NCBI GenBank assembly: GCA_949358305.1
Contig: OX442318.1
Coordinates: forward strand, 8,170,501 to 8,234,500
DNA length: 64,000 nucleotides
Source of the DNA: Strigamia acuminata
Taxonomy: Eukaryota; Arthropoda; Chilopoda; Geophilomorpha; Linotaeniidae
Direction of reading: 5' to 3'
Positions 60,501-64,000 of this stretch are shown here, piece by piece. The position numbers were made by a program, and so were the translations under genes. Position 1 is the stretch's first letter. Every line of letters starts with the position of its first letter. The notes below the pieces were generated by a model. That model ran no database searches, was not told the origin of the DNA, and saw only the letters and a program-made list of their open reading frames with translations.

Positions 60501-60793
60501 TATTTCCAATTTCCGCTCAAAATATCCAATTTTTTCCAATTTTCCACTTAAATTTCCAAATCTTTTCCATTTTTCTCTCCACAAATCCAAATAATTTTCC
60601 ATTCCCACCCAAAACCACCAAAAAAAAAAATTCCACCACCCACAAAAAAATCCCAATTTTTCAAATTTCAAAAAAAAAAAAAAAAAAAAAATTAAAATGG
60701 CTTCCCAACCGCAACACACCTTCACCCAAAACACAACCCCAACAAACACCCCTTACCTGACAAACAAGCAGCCAAAAGCACCAAAATCTTCAT
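48692..60793 (-). CDS. Fasciclin-3-like immunoglobulin receptor with tyrosine-motif tail
   Basis: Eight coding exons on minus, in transcript order: 60757-60793, 52837-53112, 52407-52775, 52065-52346, 51873-52010, 51778-51811, 50739-50820 and 48692-48847. They give 457 residues. A signal peptide MKILVLLAACLSVVYSQ (1-17) is followed by three Ig domains (about 20-104, 107-225, 228-320) and a transmembrane helix (336-358). The tail holds YDN (Y389), VVYAQL (Y420, an ITIM pattern) and TEYAQL (Y445, ITSM-like). Ig1 lacks the core Trp but has the extra Cys pair (EVGRC, NQTC) seen in insect Fasciclin-3. N-glycosylation sequons include NVT, NQT and NGT. Fasciclin-3 mediates homophilic neuronal and epithelial adhesion. 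Family assignment is probable; an ITIM-type immune or adhesion receptor is the alternative reading. The intron after the signal exon is 7.6 kb. Confidence 0.82.
48966..49028. repeat. Inverted repeat (hairpin) in the last Fas3-like intron
   Basis: TTGTTTATATTTTTTA on the left is mirrored by TAAAAAATATAAACAA on the right, and CCGTAAA and GGTAAA lie nearby in similar orientation to the element at 48299. Possibly a remnant of the same element class. Confidence 0.45.
49375..49605. repeat. 31-bp minisatellite
   Basis: Unit GACAAATTAAGTTGAAAATC plus AACAATTTTTT, about seven copies, in the intron before the last Fas3-like exon. Confidence 0.9.
50375..50407 (-). CDS. Candidate alternative terminal exon of the Fas3-like gene
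   Basis: On minus, a strong acceptor (TTTTCTCTTTTAACAG) precedes DGVNPTSNHQ and a stop at 50377-50375. The previous exon (50739-50820) ends in phase 0, so the join is in frame. The resulting short tail would keep the YDN motif but lack the ITIM and ITSM-like tyrosines of 48692-48847. Alternative cytoplasmic tails are known for insect Fasciclin-3. Splice-site evidence only. Confidence 0.4.
   Translation of the reverse strand, partial: DGVNPTSNHQ
51034..51125 (+). mobile_element. Fragment of a pogo/mariner-like MITE end
   Basis: Begins TACCGTATATACTTGTGTAT, the style of terminus seen in many TA-inserting MITEs. No matching right end was found, so it is probably a truncated relic. It lies in a Fas3-like intron. 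Confidence 0.3.
51529..51570. repeat. (AAT)n microsatellite
   Basis: About 13 AAT units in an intron of the Fas3-like gene. Confidence 0.95.
53113..54260. other. First part of the 7.6-kb Fas3-like intron
   Basis: AT-rich unique DNA with A-runs. No exon, RNA gene or repeat family is recognised. Confidence 0.5.
54265..54625. repeat. GGGCCC-rich patch in the Fas3-like intron
   Basis: GGGGCCC and GGGCCCC cores about every 40-60 bp, with AACCAGGAAAA and TATATTTTAGGGCC motifs between. A smaller, similar patch lies at about 56590-56750. Confidence 0.7.
55855..56002 (+). repeat. Dispersed repeat, copy 2
   Basis: Begins TTGGTTCAAAATGACTATTG and ends near CTTTCTCCTGGCAACA. Homologous to 26858-26976; this copy carries about 25 extra bases in the middle. 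It lies inside the Fas3-like first intron. Confidence 0.6.
56003..60320. other. Remainder of the Fas3-like first intron
   Basis: An inverted repeat GTAAGTTTCC/GGAAACTTAC spans about 56072-56176. Unique, moderately complex blocks lie at 56180-56560 and 57620-58030; the latter holds a GC-richer stretch with CCCGGCGGGAT that may be an old transposon piece. Several poly-A/T tracts occur. No additional Ig exon was found. Confidence 0.45.
60330..60640. repeat. Degenerate short tandem repeat near the signal-peptide exon
   Basis: Repeats around TTTCCAATTTTCCATCCAAA and TTTTGAATTATTTCC with a period near 30 bp, ending in A/C-rich DNA. The minus-strand frame over it is a repeat artefact. Confidence 0.7.
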
Positions 60794-60849
60794 CGTCCTA
60801 TTAGTCGTGAAATAAACAAACACAAAAGTAATCCTTGAACGAACCAAGC

Positions 60850-61060
60850 AAAAAAAAAACCAAAAAATTCCAAACTCAAGCGTCGTTGGTCTCTACCGTT
60901 GATCCTTCAACTGAACAACCTTATCTGAGTGCTGATAGCTTTTCTGCAGCCTCGAGCTAGACTAATGCATGACGGGAAGAGTAAGAGCTGTAGATAATTT
61001 AGGGGTTTCCCTTACCTGGTCAGGTGTGTCCTCCTTCCTGCAGTTTGACCTTTTACTCAC
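60850..61060 (-). promoter_or_regulatory. Probable promoter and 5' untranslated region of the Fas3-like gene
   Basis: A unique, GC-moderate block immediately upstream of the signal-peptide exon. On minus it contains GACCAG/GTAAGGG (donor at about 61015), which could end an untranslated first exon. No clear TATA box. Inferred from position. Confidence 0.35.
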
Positions 61061-61379
61061 TCGTCTTAGCAACCAACTTCCCACTTTTGTTTGGTCTCTT
61101 TTATCTCACATTTTTACACTTGCTTTGTGGTGTCTATGACGACTCATTCGTTCCATAATCTAAACTTCTAGACTCATTATTACAGTCCCCAATTCGTGGC
61201 CTCTCTTTCTTACCCGAAGGTCAATCACCTATTCATTCCGACTTCAAGTCTTTAATTTTTATGACACGGCATCCACGTGCCTTCAAGGTGCCATTAAAAA
61301 TGATTTAAAAAATTTTGAAATGACAAATCTGAACAGTTATATCATAAACTATATTTAATTTAGTCGTTTGTGTGTCACA

Positions 61380-61900
61380 ATGTGTTAATTTCATTCTTTT
61401 GTATGTCAAATTGTGTTAATTTAATTCATTTATACGTCAAAATGTGTTAATTTAATTCACTTATGTCTCACAATTTGTTGATTTCACTCGTAAATGTCTC
61501 ACAAATTGTTGATTTCACTCATAAATGTCTCAAAATGCGTTAATTTCACTCACAAATGTCTCAAAATGCGTTAATTTCACTCATAAATGTCTCAAAATGC
61601 GTTAATTTCATTCATAAATGTCTCAAAATGCGTTAATTTCACTCATAAATGTCTCAAAATGCGTTAATTTCATTCATAAATGTCTCAAAATGTGGAAAAT
61701 GTGAAAAAATGGAAAATTTGTGTCTTAAAATTTGGAAAATGTACTCATTTGTGTCTTAAAATGTGTTGATTTCACCCATTTATGTCTTAAAATGTGTTGA
61801 TTTCACCCATTTATGTCTCAAAAATGTAAATTTCACTCAATTATGTTTTAAAATCTATAAATTTCACTAATTTATGTCTCAAAATGTGGAAAATTTACTC
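61380..61900. repeat. 31-bp minisatellite upstream of the Fas3-like gene
   Basis: Unit TTAATTTCACTCATAAATGT plus CTCAAAATGCG, most regular at 61510-61690, degenerate outside (about 16 copies). Confidence 0.93.
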
Positions 61901-62815
61901 GTGTATCCAAATGTGAATATCTTTAACTTTACAAAAAACAATTCAATTATATTGTTGAACAAAAACCAGACAGTCATCTAATATAACATATTAAGGGATT
62001 GTTGCAGACAAACAAACACCACTACAATGCACACACATTTACTGATAAGTGCAGATGCCCGGAAGACAAGTAAACAAAGCTCAAATTACTCAAAAAACTA
62101 ATTTATAATTCCATTTTCCAGTAATATCCATGCAATCAACTGCTTAAATTTAAAACCAAATAATTATATGCATTAAATGACCTCAAAATGATCTCATTTG
62201 AGTGCACTGTTTCATAACAAACTGCCCCTCCAAGCCATTTGTGCAAAATGGCCCTTGATCTATTTCTTTGACTAATTGGATTTACAAAAAAAAATCACCA
62301 ACTTTATTCTTCCCAATCGTCTCACTAGATGGCAGCATGTTAGAGAAACCAGTTTGCCTCATGCAGCAAAACTCAATCAAAATTCTAAACCCTCTATAGT
62401 CTTCAAGTTTCAACACTTTCATTAATTATTACACTCACTGTGTATTGATAAGCAACACATCATTTGAAGCAATAAATTTCCAATTTGTAATCTAAGTCCA
62501 AATAACAGGATTGCCTGCCTTCTCTGGAAACCCCACAAGTAAATCCATCATTGTAATTAACCACAACAACAAATTAAGAAATGATGTATGAATTTCTTCC
62601 TACTTTGCTAACAGAATGAACAACATCCTTGACATTTTCATATTTCCAACTTCTTAAATTTCCCATTTTGTCCGAAAAGCTTTTGACAATTTGCATTAAC
62701 AGAGACTGTAAATACGCCTTCCCATATGGTTCAAATGTACTAGTACATTGAAATTATATTGCAATGTAAGGCAATGTATTTTGAAATACATTAGGTTTTG
62801 CGAGAATGCATTTTG
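61901..62815. other. Unique AT-rich intergenic DNA
   Basis: No gene is recognised. TCACTAGATGGCAGC at 62322-62335 is a close CTCF-like match in the same orientation as the others in the window. Confidence 0.5.
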
Positions 62816-62820
62816 TGATA

Positions 62821-63221
62821 CCGTATTACCCCGCTTTAAATTACATGCCGGTATAGTTCGAGTTTTACCGGCATGCCGATAAACCCCGTTTTTATTGCAT
62901 GCCGGTCCGGTGCAAGTGAGTACGGACTTTTTTCAATCAGAATTGAGCCAAAACAAGCATAAAAAGCCTAAATTTCTATAAATTGTCCCAAATTTTAGTA
63001 ATAATCTTTAGAATATCAAGAAAACTCAAATTTCAGGCCCAAATTCCAACGTAATTATTCATCCGGGCTCTTCTAAATAGAAAAAACAAAAAATCAGGTT
63101 TTTCATTTATACTGGAACGTTTCACTTTATACCGTCATGTCAGTATAAACTGTTTGATTGTAATTCCAACAACCCGGTAAACCCATGTCCAAAAGCATGC
63201 CGCTTAAAGCAGGTAATACGG
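62821..63221. mobile_element. 401-bp MITE with TA target duplication
   Basis: The left end begins CCGTATTACCCCGCTTTAA. The right end, read in reverse complement, begins CCGTATTACCTGCTTTAAG. TA borders both ends (62819-62820, 63222-63223). Internal palindromes include CATGCCGGTA/TACCGGCATG and TTTATACTG/CAGTATAAA. No open frame of note, so it is non-autonomous; the TA target suggests a Tc1/mariner/pogo-type transposase. Confidence 0.75.
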
Positions 63222-63223
63222 TA

Positions 63224-64000
63224 CATTTTTGCATGCTATTGGTTTGCAAATGCTAATATATGTTGCAACAAAGCTTATCACCAAACATCAACCTACATCA
63301 CCATTATCTTAACAGATGACTAACAGAAGTTTCTGCACATGCTCTTAGAAACAAACAGAATACTTCCTCAAACAAGGGCTTAGAATGACAAGCATAAATA
63401 GTACAAACAATGACAGTTGATGTTTTACTGTGACACCCATCAATTCTTAAAAGGTGACTTTTTGATTCCGGCATTACACGAAGAATAAATACACCGTAAG
63501 TCAGTCAAGAAATACATAAAACATTCAATTCGTGAAACTTGTCATATTTTCTTCAAAAATCTGCAACAAAAGTTTCCTGTTTAAAATTCATGCATTTCAA
63601 ACTTTCCTCCACAAGAAGGCCTTTCCACAGCTGTTTCCTACTTCCTAAAAATATCAAGTGTGAATTGTAGGAAAGAAGATTCAGTTAAAGATGCAAATGG
63701 AAAAGAACCAACCCAACTTGAGATGCAAATGAAACTGGGCCAGAGTGAAAGTATATAAAAAATCTGACACCAACTGATTCCACAGTTCCAATCTTCACAT
63801 GCACAGCTTGTCAAAAGAGGCTAATACCTCTGCAAGGCCTATGGACCAAGAGGAATACAAATTGCTCTTCCATTTTAAATAGCCAGGATCCTTATCAATA
63901 GATGTCTCATAAGTTTCTCTACAATTTGTTACTTTCAATTTCTTCGGTATCCACGGTTGAAATTTCCTATTTGCAAAAACTAATCTGCTGGTCCAAGAAC
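63224..64000. other. Right edge, unique DNA with a TATA-like site and a small ORF
   Basis: GTATATAAAAAATC near 63752 is followed by an initiator-like CACAGTTCC and an ATG at 63799. The ATG opens a 27-codon frame (MHSLSKEANTSARPMDQEEY and onward) to TAG at 63882. No known match. It may be a start of transcription or a chance frame. Confidence 0.25.

Overview
This is a eukaryotic, AT-rich, intron-bearing animal window. It is most likely from an arthropod. Introns have GT-AG ends, and many are only about 50-70 nt long while others run to several kb. Three genes are recognised with confidence: a TMEM145-like GOST-family membrane protein, ANAPC13 and the Golgi pH regulator GPR89. A fourth is a Fasciclin-3-like immunoglobulin receptor. 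Fasciclin-3 is best known from arthropods, which is the main clue to the lineage; the species cannot be named from the sequence.

Layout. At 36-323 (- strand) lie the first two coding exons of an unrecognised gene that leaves the window on the left. Divergent from it, a TMEM145-like gene occupies 982-8341 (+), with twelve exons assembled by phase. Further in-phase exons at 12561-12728, 12960-13022 and 14955-15007 (and probably one from 9912) suggest a longer isoform. From about 15.0 to 43.6 kb is a gene-poor desert: minisatellites, GGGCCC-rich arrays and homopolymer runs, separated by 100-400 bp islands of higher complexity. Those islands hold transcription-factor motifs, a few splice-bounded open stretches of uncertain status and several small inverted-repeat (MITE-like) elements. 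ANAPC13 (43663-43890, -) and GPR89 (44125-46630, +) then form a head-to-head pair sharing about 234 bp. The Fasciclin-3-like gene (48692-60793, -) is convergent to GPR89. The rightmost 3 kb holds its upstream region, a minisatellite and a 401-bp MITE with TA flanks.

Most striking: (1) one GPR89 intron starts ATATCCTT with a CCTTGAC branch site, the signature of a minor-spliceosome (U12) intron, and appears to end in AA; (2) the Fasciclin-3-like tail carries an ITIM and an ITSM-like tyrosine motif 25 residues apart, with an alternative in-phase terminal exon that would remove both; (3) intron and intergenic minisatellites repeatedly have periods of 20 or 30-31 bp with phased A/T tracts, like periodic An/Tn clusters; (4) GGGCCC-rich arrays recur at many separate places in otherwise AT-rich DNA.

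Exon coordinates were derived by hand from splice consensus, phase and remembered family similarity. No alignment, transcript or database evidence was available. Nearly all long open frames over minisatellites are artefacts of repeat units lacking stop codons.
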